Below, one piece after another: positions 45,033 to 53,265 of a stretch of 64,000 nucleotides of DNA (positions are counted from its first letter, which is position 1; each line of letters begins with the position of its first letter). The notes below the pieces were generated by a model. The model did no database searches and was not told where the DNA came from. It worked only from the letters and a program-made list of their open reading frames with translations. Location of the stretch: contig NZ_OY763930.1 of assembly GCF_963667685.1 (NCBI RefSeq), positions 62,001 to 126,000 of the forward strand, in the 5' to 3' direction. The position numbers and the translations under genes are program-made. Source of the stretch: Maridesulfovibrio sp. (GTDB taxonomy: Bacteria > Desulfobacterota > Desulfovibrionia > Desulfovibrionales > Desulfovibrionaceae).

Positions 45033-46688
45033 ATGACACAGACAGTAATAGAGTACCTGCTTGCAAGACTTAAAGAAATTGGAATCAAAGATATTTTCGG
45101 TGTTCCGGGAGATTATGCCTTCCCGGTAAACGACGCTTTCTGCAATGATCCGGACTTCAAATGGATTGGCTGCTGCAATGAGTTGAACGCAGCTTATGCA
45201 GCTGATGGATATGCCCGCATTAAAGGCAAAAGCGCAGTCTGCACCACTTACGGTGTTGGCGAGCTAAGCGCTATCAACGGTATCGCCGGAAGCTATGCCG
45301 AGAACCTCCCCGTTTTTCACATTGTAGGAATTCCCAAATGCTCGGTACAGCGCAACGGTAATCTCATCCACCATTCGCTGGGCAATGGCGAATTCGACTT
45401 ATTTCACAAAATGACCCAACCAGTGGTCTGCGCCAGTACCATTCTCTCCGCAGAGAACGCCGTATCCGAGGTGGAGCGCTGCATCAATGCTGCCCTGACC
45501 AAAAAGCAACCGGTTTACATCGCCGTTCCAGCGGACGAGGCACTCAAAGAACTTGGCTGCACCAAACCGCATCCCCTGCCCACCCCCGCCAGCGATAAGG
45601 CCACACTCGATACAGTTATCGGGCTGATCATCGAAAGACTGGAGAAAGCCGAAACAGCCATCGCGATGGTCGGAGCTCTTATCGGGCGCTACGAACTTCA
45701 TAAACCCATGCTGAAATTCATTGACCTGTCCGGTATTCCATTCACTTCCCTGTTCATGGCCAAAGGTACACTTTCCGAAACGCACCCCAATTTCATCGGG
45801 GTATACAATGGACGCATACTTGATGAAAAAGTGCGCGAAACTGTTGAGTCATCTGATCTTGTCATTAGTTTCGGAACCATCCGCTCAGACATCAATACCG
45901 GGGCGTTCACTGTAAAGCTCGACCCCAACCACGAAATTAAGATCCATCCCGACCGGGTCTGTATAGGACATGCGGTCTACCACAATATAATGATGGAAGA
46001 AGTTCTACATGAACTCTGCAACCGTGTCGGCAAACGGTTCCTGCCCATGCCCATGGCACCACAGGGCCTCGGCGAAGTCGTAGGTGCTCCGGAAGGGGAA
46101 ATCACCGCCGCCTCACTATATCCACGCATTGAACGCTTTTTCGCAGCCGGAGATATAATTATGGGTGAAACCGGAACTCCCTCCATGGGGCTGGTTAATG
46201 CCCGTCTGCCGGAAGACGCTGTTTTCTTCAACCAAACACTTTGGGGTTCCATCGGCTGGGCAACTCCTGCCGCCTTCGGGGCCGCACTTGCCGCACCAAA
46301 ACGGCGCACACTGCTGATTACAGGAGAAGGCGCCCACCAGATGACCGTTCAGGAAATCTGCCAGTTCGCGCGCTTCGGGCTAAAGCCGATCATAATCTGC
46401 GTCAACAACGATGGTTATCTGATCGAGCGGTTGCTCTGTAAAGATCCCTACATCTATTACAATGATCTGGCGCAATGGAATTACAGCAAGCTGCCGGAAG
46501 CTCTTGGAATGGCTGGCTGGTTCAGCGCAAAGGTCACCACCAACCGCGAGCTTGATGCGGCTTTGGAAAAATCAGCCGAATCAGACTGCGGTTGTTACAT
46601 TGAAGTAGTCACCGGAATGATGGAAAGCCCTGAAATGGGCAAAGTCCTGAATGAAATAGTGGTGAAAGGACCGGGCTGGAAAGCTTGA
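45033..46688 (+). CDS. Pyruvate/indolepyruvate decarboxylase-type TPP enzyme
   Basis: 551 residues. Catalytic residues of the pyruvate decarboxylase group are conserved at the Zymomonas positions: D27 in GVPGDY, E50 in CCNELN, H113-H114 in IHHSLG, and the late glutamate in NNDGYLIE. The TPP-magnesium motif is GEGAHQMT, with E where family members have GDG. It would decarboxylate a 2-keto acid to an aldehyde. No alcohol dehydrogenase is beside it. GGGAG precedes the ATG. Substrate not fixed: pyruvate, indolepyruvate or a branched keto acid. Confidence 0.88.
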   Translation: MTQTVIEYLLARLKEIGIKDIFGVPGDYAFPVNDAFCNDPDFKWIGCCNELNAAYAADGYARIKGKSAVCTTYGVGELSAINGIAGSYAENLPVFHIVGIPKCSVQRNGNLIHHSLGNGEFDLFHKMTQPVVCASTILSAENAVSEVERCINAALTKKQPVYIAVPADEALKELGCTKPHPLPTPASDKATLDTVIGLIIERLEKAETAIAMVGALIGRYELHKPMLKFIDLSGIPFTSLFMAKGTLSETHPNFIGVYNGRILDEKVRETVESSDLVISFGTIRSDINTGAFTVKLDPNHEIKIHPDRVCIGHAVYHNIMMEEVLHELCNRVGKRFLPMPMAPQGLGEVVGAPEGEITAASLYPRIERFFAAGDIIMGETGTPSMGLVNARLPEDAVFFNQTLWGSIGWATPAAFGAALAAPKRRTLLITGEGAHQMTVQEICQFARFGLKPIIICVNNDGYLIERLLCKDPYIYYNDLAQWNYSKLPEALGMAGWFSAKVTTNRELDAALEKSAESDCGCYIEVVTGMMESPEMGKVLNEIVVKGPGWKA

Positions 46689-46730
46689 GCGGAGAGATAA
46701 TGCACTGCTATCGTCCCCTGGTTTTATTAA

Positions 46731-47573
46731 TCAGGAGGCATTCGATTTCGCAACCAAGATGTAACTCATGGGAATTTCAATACCAGCGGTCTGGTTACGA
46801 TTATGACTTTCTGAAATATCGTGGCTATATTCTATGAAGCGGGAAACATTGAACCCCTGCTCAATAACAGCCATGATAATGTCAGAAATTTTCCAGACAA
46901 ACCAGTATTGTGTAGTTGTTTGTTGGTCAGTTTTTCCTATATAATCCAAGCCGGTAGTTTCTGCGTATGGTTCTTTTTTAAAATAAGGTTCAATGATCTG
47001 AAGAGGATTCACATCATGGTTATCATCTGTGGGAAGCATTTCTATAACTGGGTGCAATTCATAAATAAAAATTGTACCTGAAGGCTTTAATAAAGCCTTC
47101 ACCTTCTCAAAGAAGCCTTTAATATCAGGAATCCAGCCCAGAGCACCAACAGTGATATAAGCTATGTCAAACTTAGAATTATATTCATCCGGAATAGCAA
47201 AGACATCGGTACGCACGAATTGGCATTCATTTCTTGAGGCAAGAGCTCTGCTCTTCGCTTCTTCTATAGCGACATCACAGATATCAAAACCTACGCATTC
47301 ACCTGCGCCTAAATTCTTTAAGGACATTAATTCAATGCCATTATTACAACATAAGTGTGCTATATCTTTATTTTTAAATCCGAGTAAATTCCATTCTTCT
47401 ATCTCAGGGCTGGAAATTACTGAATAGTTGTTATCTTTGAAAGCAGCATCGAGTCTTGCTTTATTTGCTTTTTGATGAGCAGGCATTATTTGATTCCACG
47501 CCGCCCTATTTGACTGGGTATAATCTTTAATACTACGCACCTTACGCCTCAGAACATCTTTAAAAATTTTCAT
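46731..47573 (-). CDS. Class I SAM-dependent methyltransferase
   Basis: 280 residues. SAM-binding motif IAHLCCNNGIELMSL (a CCNNG variant of GxGxG), ECVGFDICDVAIEEA, FDIAYITVGALGWIPD and LLKPSGTIFIYELHPV match the Methyltransf_11/25 fold. The C-terminus (IEIPMSYILVAK) is normal for the family. It stands alone and is convergent with the decarboxylase. Base composition is AT-rich relative to its neighbours, so recent transfer is possible. Substrate unknown. Confidence 0.8.
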   Translation of the reverse strand: MKIFKDVLRRKVRSIKDYTQSNRAAWNQIMPAHQKANKARLDAAFKDNNYSVISSPEIEEWNLLGFKNKDIAHLCCNNGIELMSLKNLGAGECVGFDICDVAIEEAKSRALASRNECQFVRTDVFAIPDEYNSKFDIAYITVGALGWIPDIKGFFEKVKALLKPSGTIFIYELHPVIEMLPTDDNHDVNPLQIIEPYFKKEPYAETTGLDYIGKTDQQTTTQYWFVWKISDIIMAVIEQGFNVSRFIEYSHDISESHNRNQTAGIEIPMSYILVAKSNAS

Positions 47574-47734
47574 TATACAAAAACATAGAACATAATTATA
47601 CGCATATCGCCAAAGAATCGGTACGTTATTTAAATTTTCTTAACAATATAAAAAGGAATCACATATCAAATAATTTTTGCAAACTCTAATTAAGTAAAAA
47701 TGTTAACATCTTGAACCAGAAGATAAACAGAAAA

Positions 47735-47766
47735 CAGCCCTTGCGCGGTCAATCGCGCAAGGGCTG
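47735..47766 (-). terminator. Terminator of the FmdE-MoeA/ModE operon
   Basis: CAGCCCTTGCGCG pairs with CGCGCAAGGGCTG over 13 bp around a six-base loop; TTTTCTGTTT follows on the minus strand. Confidence 0.85.
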
Positions 47767-47789
47767 ATGTTTGTTTATCCGTATCAGCT

Positions 47790-48209
47790 CTAACTATCCC
47801 CGAAACTCTTGGACTTCCATGGGAATATCTCTTCAGCTCGGACGCGAGCGTCATTCTCTACTTTATTGAACCATTCGAAATACTTATCACGGACAATACG
47901 TCCGGCTTCCGTTAGACGGTAACCGCTGCGTCTGCTACCCGCCCGTTCCATAAGCTGGAAACCTAAAACCTGCTCGGTCTGTTTGATCTTGCCCCACGCA
48001 GCGCGGTAGGACATGCCCAGTTCCTCGGATGCCTTTTTAAGCGAACCGCAGGCTTCGATACGGTCCAGCAGAAGGAGCCTGCCGTAACCGAAGAAGACCC
48101 CCTCACCTCCTTCCAGCCATAAATGCAGCCGGATTGTTGGATTATGGGAATCCATTTTCTCCAGTGCCGCTGTTGAACCCATTTCAGGGGGATCGAGATT
48201 TTTATTCAT
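47790..48209 (-). CDS. ModE-type (LysR-like HTH) regulator without TOBE domains
   Basis: 139 residues. The middle is the ModE N-terminal winged helix: FFGYGRLLLLDRIEACGSLK, ASEELGMSYRAAWGKIK and GSRRSGYRLTEAG. There is no C-terminal molybdate-binding (TOBE) domain, so it cannot bind the ligand in the classic way. AGGAGG precedes the ATG. It is nine bases downstream of the FmdE-MoeA-like gene. It probably regulates molybdenum or tungsten enzymes such as the formate dehydrogenase; targets unknown. Confidence 0.85.
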   Translation of the reverse strand: MNKNLDPPEMGSTAALEKMDSHNPTIRLHLWLEGGEGVFFGYGRLLLLDRIEACGSLKKASEELGMSYRAAWGKIKQTEQVLGFQLMERAGSRRSGYRLTEAGRIVRDKYFEWFNKVENDARVRAEEIFPWKSKSFGDS

Positions 48210-48218
48210 ACTCGCCTC

Positions 48219-49907
48219 CTATTTTCCAAAAGGACATTTGGGGAAAGTGCAGACCTTACATTCCATACAGTAACCGCCGTCAGCAAGTGCGGCTAAATCC
48301 CTGCGGGTAATTTCCTGTCCGGCTATCACCTTGGGCAAAACAAGGTCCAGACTTGTGGTTTTAAAAAAGAGTGCACATGCCGGGACACCGATCACCCTGG
48401 CATCGCCGGCCTTAGCCAGCAACAACATGGTGCCGGGGAGTACCGGAGCACCATAAAGGAGGTCGGATACTCCGGCATCCATCAGGCCGTGGCGGGTCAC
48501 GTCATCAGGATCAACAGACATCCCGGCGGTTGTGATAAGCAGGTCACAACCTTCTTTCATGAGAGAGAGAGCCGCGTCACGTATTTCCTCGCGGTTGTCC
48601 GGCTTAATGACAGAGCGGACAACTTCGCAACCCAGCGCCTGCACCTTTGCTGTGATGACAGACTCAAATTTATCGTCGATAAGACCGTTAAAAACTTCAT
48701 CCCCGGTAATAAGGATGCCGACCTTTTTCCGTTTCAGTGGCATTATTTTAAACAACGGCTCACCGTTCAATGCGGAAACAGCGCGGGAAAAATTTTCACG
48801 GGAAAGATAGAGAGGGATTGCGCGTGTTCCGGCAATCCGCGCCCCAGCTTTGACAAGGCTTCCGTTTTTACGGGCCGCAACCATTACATCAGGAACAAAA
48901 TTGAACTGTTCCATCATCTCCAGATCACTGACCAGCAAACCGTCATGCTCTGCCAGCAGGGTTGCCTTGCCTTCATTAGGATCGCCATCAAGACGAACTC
49001 CTTCCCCGGCCATGATCCTGCCGAAAGTCAGAGCCGCTTCATTTTCGTGCACCCATTCACCTTCGGGGATATCGCCTTCATCCACATAAATGTGGTTCTT
49101 GCCGATCATCTGCAACCTACAGATATCGTGTGCGGTGAAATCATGATTCTTCCGGAACTCGGGCCCCTTGCTTTCACCGGGAACTATGCGGGTCATATCA
49201 TGTAACGCAGTCTTACCCTCAGCTTCATCCACGGGGACAACCTTCAGCCCGGAAGGAACAGGGGCCATAGCCGCCTTCAGTCCGCTATTCCTGCTGACAT
49301 AGGGGCTTTCACCCTGACAGCTCCTACAGATTGCACCAAACGAACCGGGATAGGCATCACCGCAGATTGGACAGGTAGTAATACCGCCCTTGCTGCGCTT
49401 GGTCATAACTTCCGGCTTAACTTTTATAAATTCAACGGAACAAAATGAGGCACCGGCTTCCCTTATTTCAGCATGCAACCGCACAGAATCCTGCTCATGC
49501 TTGGGACGTTTTTTAAAGAACCACGATTCGGTCTCCGGCCATGCTTTCAACTTTTCAGGGTCAACCCTGATGCGCACTCCTTCGCCTGTATACTTATCGT
49601 AAAGAGAAAGAGCATACACGCCGAGATTCTTTACCCGCAGCCAACCGTTACCGGTACTGCACACAGTCAGCATCTGCACTGCATCCGGCAGACACCATGA
49701 AGTCTCTGAAATAGCATCAAAAATGGTTCCATCCGGGAGATATTTTCGGGCCTCTTCCATCATATAGGCACCGAGTACAAGTCCCGGCGCAGGGCTACCA
49801 TGAAAGTTGCGGGCAGCATCAATGAATTCTTCATATGTATAAGGACCGATGGAATCATCACGGACATGGCTTTCATTTTCCTGACTGATAGCGGCTTCCA
49901 GATTCAT
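48219..49907 (-). CDS. FmdE-like and MoeA/MobA-type molybdopterin-binding fusion protein
   Basis: 562 residues. The N-terminal 160 residues resemble FmdE (FHGSPAPGLVLGAYMMEEA, TSWCLPDAVQMLTVCSTGNG). A zinc ribbon CPICG...CRSC follows at about 180-200. The second half has a MoeA-like molybdopterin-binding fold: MIGKNHIYVDEG, VGILITGDEVFNG and TTAGMSVDPDDVTRHG. The C-terminus ends in a cysteine cluster (CMECKVCTFPKC). It likely handles metal insertion into pterin cofactors. The order is enzyme then ModE-like regulator. Known fusions of FmdE with MoeA occur in related bacteria. Confidence 0.8.
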   Translation of the reverse strand: MNLEAAISQENESHVRDDSIGPYTYEEFIDAARNFHGSPAPGLVLGAYMMEEARKYLPDGTIFDAISETSWCLPDAVQMLTVCSTGNGWLRVKNLGVYALSLYDKYTGEGVRIRVDPEKLKAWPETESWFFKKRPKHEQDSVRLHAEIREAGASFCSVEFIKVKPEVMTKRSKGGITTCPICGDAYPGSFGAICRSCQGESPYVSRNSGLKAAMAPVPSGLKVVPVDEAEGKTALHDMTRIVPGESKGPEFRKNHDFTAHDICRLQMIGKNHIYVDEGDIPEGEWVHENEAALTFGRIMAGEGVRLDGDPNEGKATLLAEHDGLLVSDLEMMEQFNFVPDVMVAARKNGSLVKAGARIAGTRAIPLYLSRENFSRAVSALNGEPLFKIMPLKRKKVGILITGDEVFNGLIDDKFESVITAKVQALGCEVVRSVIKPDNREEIRDAALSLMKEGCDLLITTAGMSVDPDDVTRHGLMDAGVSDLLYGAPVLPGTMLLLAKAGDARVIGVPACALFFKTTSLDLVLPKVIAGQEITRRDLAALADGGYCMECKVCTFPKCPFGK

Positions 49908-50277
49908 GTTATCTCCTGATTAAACATTAATTATGCCGTATAGGGCACAATTAAACAAAGTATAAGTAAACAGCAAAAGAAGCTGGATTGTGTACGGTTT
50001 GGAACAAAAATATTTTAATATTAAATATCAGTATATTAAGCTATAAATATTCATATCAATAAAGTATGAAATTAAAGGCATCCATTAAACAAATCAATAA
50101 AAATCAACCAAAAGCATCAGTCTAACATATTAACTAAACGGAATTTTCCGAGAGACTCAATTGAGTTTAGCTATATATGTTAAAATAAACCATTAACGAA
50201 CCTAATTGCTGTAATTTGCATTCTCTCGCACTCGGCACTATAAGGTCTGCAAACATTAACTCTAAATGGGAAATGAT
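49908..50277. other. Divergent AT-rich gap without a recognised gene
   Basis: 370 bases between the FmdE-MoeA-like gene and the YaiI gene. Very AT-rich with several short A/T runs, probably the promoter area for both strands. No repeat, RNA or ORF with support. Confidence 0.45.
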
Positions 50278-50733
50278 ATGCAGATCTGGGTCGATGCCGA
50301 TGCCTGCCCCAAGGCAGTGAAAGAAATTCTGTTTAAAACAGCAGTACGCCGAAAAGTAAAACTCACTCTTGTAGCCAACCAGTATATGAATATTCCCAGT
50401 TCTCCTTTCATAAATATGATCAAGGTCGGGGCTGGTTTTGATGTCGCGGATAATGAAATAGTTAAGCTCTGTCAAAGCGGAGACCTTGTAATCACCGCGG
50501 ATATCCCCTTAGCGGATAAAGTCGTCGACAAAGGAGCAACGGGACTCAACCCACGCGGGGAACTATATACCGAGGACAATATCAAAGGAATTCTCAGTAT
50601 GCGCAACCTGATGGAAGAATTGCGCAGTGCAGGAACTGTCTCCGGTGGACCGGCGGCGTTCAGCCCAAAAGACAAACAGAACTTTACCAATCAGCTGGAC
50701 AAATTTCTGACCCGTTCATTGAACGTCATTTAA
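50278..50733 (+). CDS. YaiI/YqxD (UPF0178) family protein
   Basis: 151 residues from the ATG at 50278; family members start with this [11 protein letters not shown] sequence, so the ATG four codons earlier is rejected. Other family segments are [12 protein letters not shown]-like ([12 protein letters not shown]), [28 protein letters not shown] and [14 protein letters not shown]. It has a PIN-like fold with acidic residues; biochemical role not established. No operon partner. Confidence 0.93.
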   Translation: MQIWVDADACPKAVKEILFKTAVRRKVKLTLVANQYMNIPSSPFINMIKVGAGFDVADNEIVKLCQSGDLVITADIPLADKVVDKGATGLNPRGELYTEDNIKGILSMRNLMEELRSAGTVSGGPAAFSPKDKQNFTNQLDKFLTRSLNVI

Positions 50734-50787
50734 CTGTACTCATAATTTTTCCGGTATTTCTATACACAGCTTCCTGAATTCTGCTAA

Positions 50788-50805
50788 TATGGTTTTAAAA
50801 CCATA
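50788..50805. promoter_or_regulatory. Perfect 18-bp palindrome before the adenylating enzyme gene
   Basis: TATGGTTTTAAAACCATA, ending 34 bases before the ATG. The symmetry suggests a repressor or activator site; no binding protein is known. Confidence 0.4.
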
Positions 50806-50839
50806 GCTTGATGCATGCGCGCAAACACAGGAGGCACCG

Positions 50840-52117
50840 ATGACAGATCTCCACTTTTCCGACAAACAAACAGTTGAAATATACCAACTGGAAAAACTGA
50901 ACCAGATTCTGAAAGTTGCCGTCCAAGCAAGTTTTTACAATAAATTATACCGTGACATAGAACTGCCGCTTAAAAGCCTGGATGATTTAAGACGACTTCC
51001 CGTTATTGATAAACAGGCTCTATGCAGGGAAGGAGAAGTCTGCAAAAAGTCCATGTATACGAGGAAGACCGGCGGATTCTATGAGTTCTCTACCGGCGGC
51101 ACTTCCGGCAGGATGAGCTTTGTTCGATATGGTCTGGATGAGTTTCAGGAAATATGCAACGGCTCGGCTTATGGCCTGATGGCTTGCGGCATTACCCCGG
51201 ATGACGTGGTCGCCAACTGTGTCCGGGCGGGGGCTTTTTGGACCGGATTTTTATCCAGTTACCGTGCCCTTGAGATAATCGGCTGCAGCATTTTGCCTGT
51301 TACCGATAATCAGCCGGTGGAAAAAACACTGGAATATCTGAAAATGATGAGTCCTAACACTCTCTTCGGAATTTCCCCAACCCTTGTCCATATTGCGCAA
51401 GAGGCCTCCCGGAACAATCTCAAACTGGAAATTGAAAAAGTAGCATTCGCATCCACGCCACTGACTGCCGAACAGGAAAGCTATCTTTCATCCGTCTGGC
51501 CTGAAGCCACCTTCCACTCTGCCGGATACGGAGCGGCTGAAGCCGGCCCTATAGGTTTCCAATGCAAATATTGCACTGGAACTGAACATCATATCCTGCA
51601 GCCGCATTGCATTGTGGAGAAGAGTGATGAAGGAGCCATTATCGTCACATCACTGATCCGCGGCCTGCAACCCGCAATCCGCATGAAAATCGGTGACAAC
51701 ATCGAATGGATGGAAGGACAATGTGAATGTGGACGTACCAGTCCGCGCTTCCGGCTTCTGCAACGTTCAGATGAACTCATAGAGCTTCAGCATGACTCCA
51801 TTGCTCTTGAACAGATTGGCTCCTGCCTAGGCAAATTCAAGGAACTGGCTCCGGTTTTTCAGGTCCGGATCGATCTAAATGGTGAGGAAACGGAGATCAT
51901 AGTTCGTGTGGAAGCAGCTGACTGCGACGCAGTTGATGACTATCAGCTCAGCGCCAAGATCTGTGAATGTTTGAGAAATGAAATTCCGGCTGTTGGTGCC
52001 AACCGTCAAAAAAACAGAATCCACGCCTTCAAAATTCTGATAATCCCGTCAGGCGGCATTCCAAGGGTTCAAACCACCGGAAAGATCAGACGGGTCATTG
52101 ATAAGCGCTTTATTTAG
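50840..52117 (+). CDS. PaaK-like adenylate-forming enzyme (AMP-dependent CoA ligase family)
   Basis: 425 residues. ANL-family features: the ATP P-loop FSTGGTSGRMSF near residue 90, the FHSAGYGAAEAGPIGFQC adenylation segment, and RMKIGDNIEW. The C-terminal lysine-bearing hinge reads TTGKIRRVIDKRF. It resembles phenylacetate-CoA ligase, but the substrate pocket is not diagnostic. Alone on the plus strand, it is convergent with the phosphatase-YkgJ gene. Strong AGGAGG before the ATG. Acid substrate unknown. Confidence 0.82.
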   Translation: MTDLHFSDKQTVEIYQLEKLNQILKVAVQASFYNKLYRDIELPLKSLDDLRRLPVIDKQALCREGEVCKKSMYTRKTGGFYEFSTGGTSGRMSFVRYGLDEFQEICNGSAYGLMACGITPDDVVANCVRAGAFWTGFLSSYRALEIIGCSILPVTDNQPVEKTLEYLKMMSPNTLFGISPTLVHIAQEASRNNLKLEIEKVAFASTPLTAEQESYLSSVWPEATFHSAGYGAAEAGPIGFQCKYCTGTEHHILQPHCIVEKSDEGAIIVTSLIRGLQPAIRMKIGDNIEWMEGQCECGRTSPRFRLLQRSDELIELQHDSIALEQIGSCLGKFKELAPVFQVRIDLNGEETEIIVRVEAADCDAVDDYQLSAKICECLRNEIPAVGANRQKNRIHAFKILIIPSGGIPRVQTTGKIRRVIDKRFI

Positions 52118-52182
52118 ATATTTATTCAGCACCTTCCATACTTAAAGGACGGAAAGGGCTTATTTATAGAAAATATGCTGAG

Positions 52183-53265
52183 TTAGACTCCGGCTTCCAT
52201 CCCCTGCTCCATCATCATTTTAAAAAGAATCTCGATGAACTTGCCGGAGACAACATCAGTAAGAGGGAAATACGGTAGCCCGCTTTTCTGCATGTTTCCG
52301 GTACAGGCAAACCATATCTGGGTGGAAATACTCTCCAGCCCGGGACCGAGAATCTCACGCCAGAGCTGACCGTTTTCGGCCGCATCCATTCCGAAGGCCC
52401 GGCATTGCAACGGCCGGAACTCAAAGAGCCTGCACCTGCCCTCTGCAAGCAGCGGGCATTCAGAATCAACCCCCGAAAGACAGAACCCGGCTTCATTATC
52501 AGCTGCCAGCTCACGCATGGCCCGTTTTTCTATCCGCGCAGTGACCATTGCCTTTTCGATTACCTCCAGCCGAACTTCGTGGTCCAGTTCAAGATTCACA
52601 CAATGGCTCAAATGGAGGGCCTCAGCCAGAGTCATACTCAAAGGAGTACGGCAGCAGCGGTCATGGTCCAACCCGCACAGCCCCCGCCCAACCAATTTTG
52701 CGGCCCGCTGCTCCAGTTTCCCGACCAATTCGAGATAGTCATTAAAAAATGGAGAAAGATCTACCTTGCGAGTGAATTCCACAGTGGGGGTACGCGCGGT
52801 GAGCCTACCACTTTTGCGTCCGTATTTACGGATAGTCCACCACTGTGAAAAATTGGCGGGCTTGGAGCGCAGCCCCTTCATCTTACGTCCGGCCAACTTA
52901 TGACCCAGCCCACGGCGCAGCAGATAGGCGTTGAGAACTGTTCCGGTCCTGCCGATACCATGACGACAGTGAATCAGGACCTTCTTGCCAAGATAAATTG
53001 ACTCATCCAGCCACTCCAAAGCATTCTCAAGCTCCACAAGTTCGGGAGCCTCTTCATCATCAATGGGCAGGTAATATACTTCAAAGCCTGCTTTCTGTTC
53101 AATTTCATGCAGATCACAGAATTCACCACAAAGATTGATTATCCCGTCAATGCCCTGCTCTTTAAGCGATTCCAGTTGTGCATAGCTCATTGGTGCGCAA
53201 CCGACAGCCAGCTGATCGGTGACCCATGTTACATTATAAGCCTGCCCCTTGCACTGTTCAGACAT
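52183..53265 (-). CDS. Dual-specificity phosphatase fused to YkgJ cysteine-cluster domain
   Basis: 360 residues from the ATG at 53265, preceded by GGAGG and overlapping the upstream stop by 8 bases. Residues about 10-160 are a cysteine phosphatase (VLIHCRHGIGRTGTVL, the HCxxGxxRT loop). The C-terminal part from about 195 is YkgJ-like: CGLDHDRCCRTPLS, then C-rich pairs ending in CRLFEFRPLQCRAFGM, thought to bind Zn or Fe. Probably dephosphorylates a protein or small molecule with metal-linked recognition. Coupled to the phosphotransferase upstream. Confidence 0.82.
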   Translation of the reverse strand: MSEQCKGQAYNVTWVTDQLAVGCAPMSYAQLESLKEQGIDGIINLCGEFCDLHEIEQKAGFEVYYLPIDDEEAPELVELENALEWLDESIYLGKKVLIHCRHGIGRTGTVLNAYLLRRGLGHKLAGRKMKGLRSKPANFSQWWTIRKYGRKSGRLTARTPTVEFTRKVDLSPFFNDYLELVGKLEQRAAKLVGRGLCGLDHDRCCRTPLSMTLAEALHLSHCVNLELDHEVRLEVIEKAMVTARIEKRAMRELAADNEAGFCLSGVDSECPLLAEGRCRLFEFRPLQCRAFGMDAAENGQLWREILGPGLESISTQIWFACTGNMQKSGLPYFPLTDVVSGKFIEILFKMMMEQGMEAGV

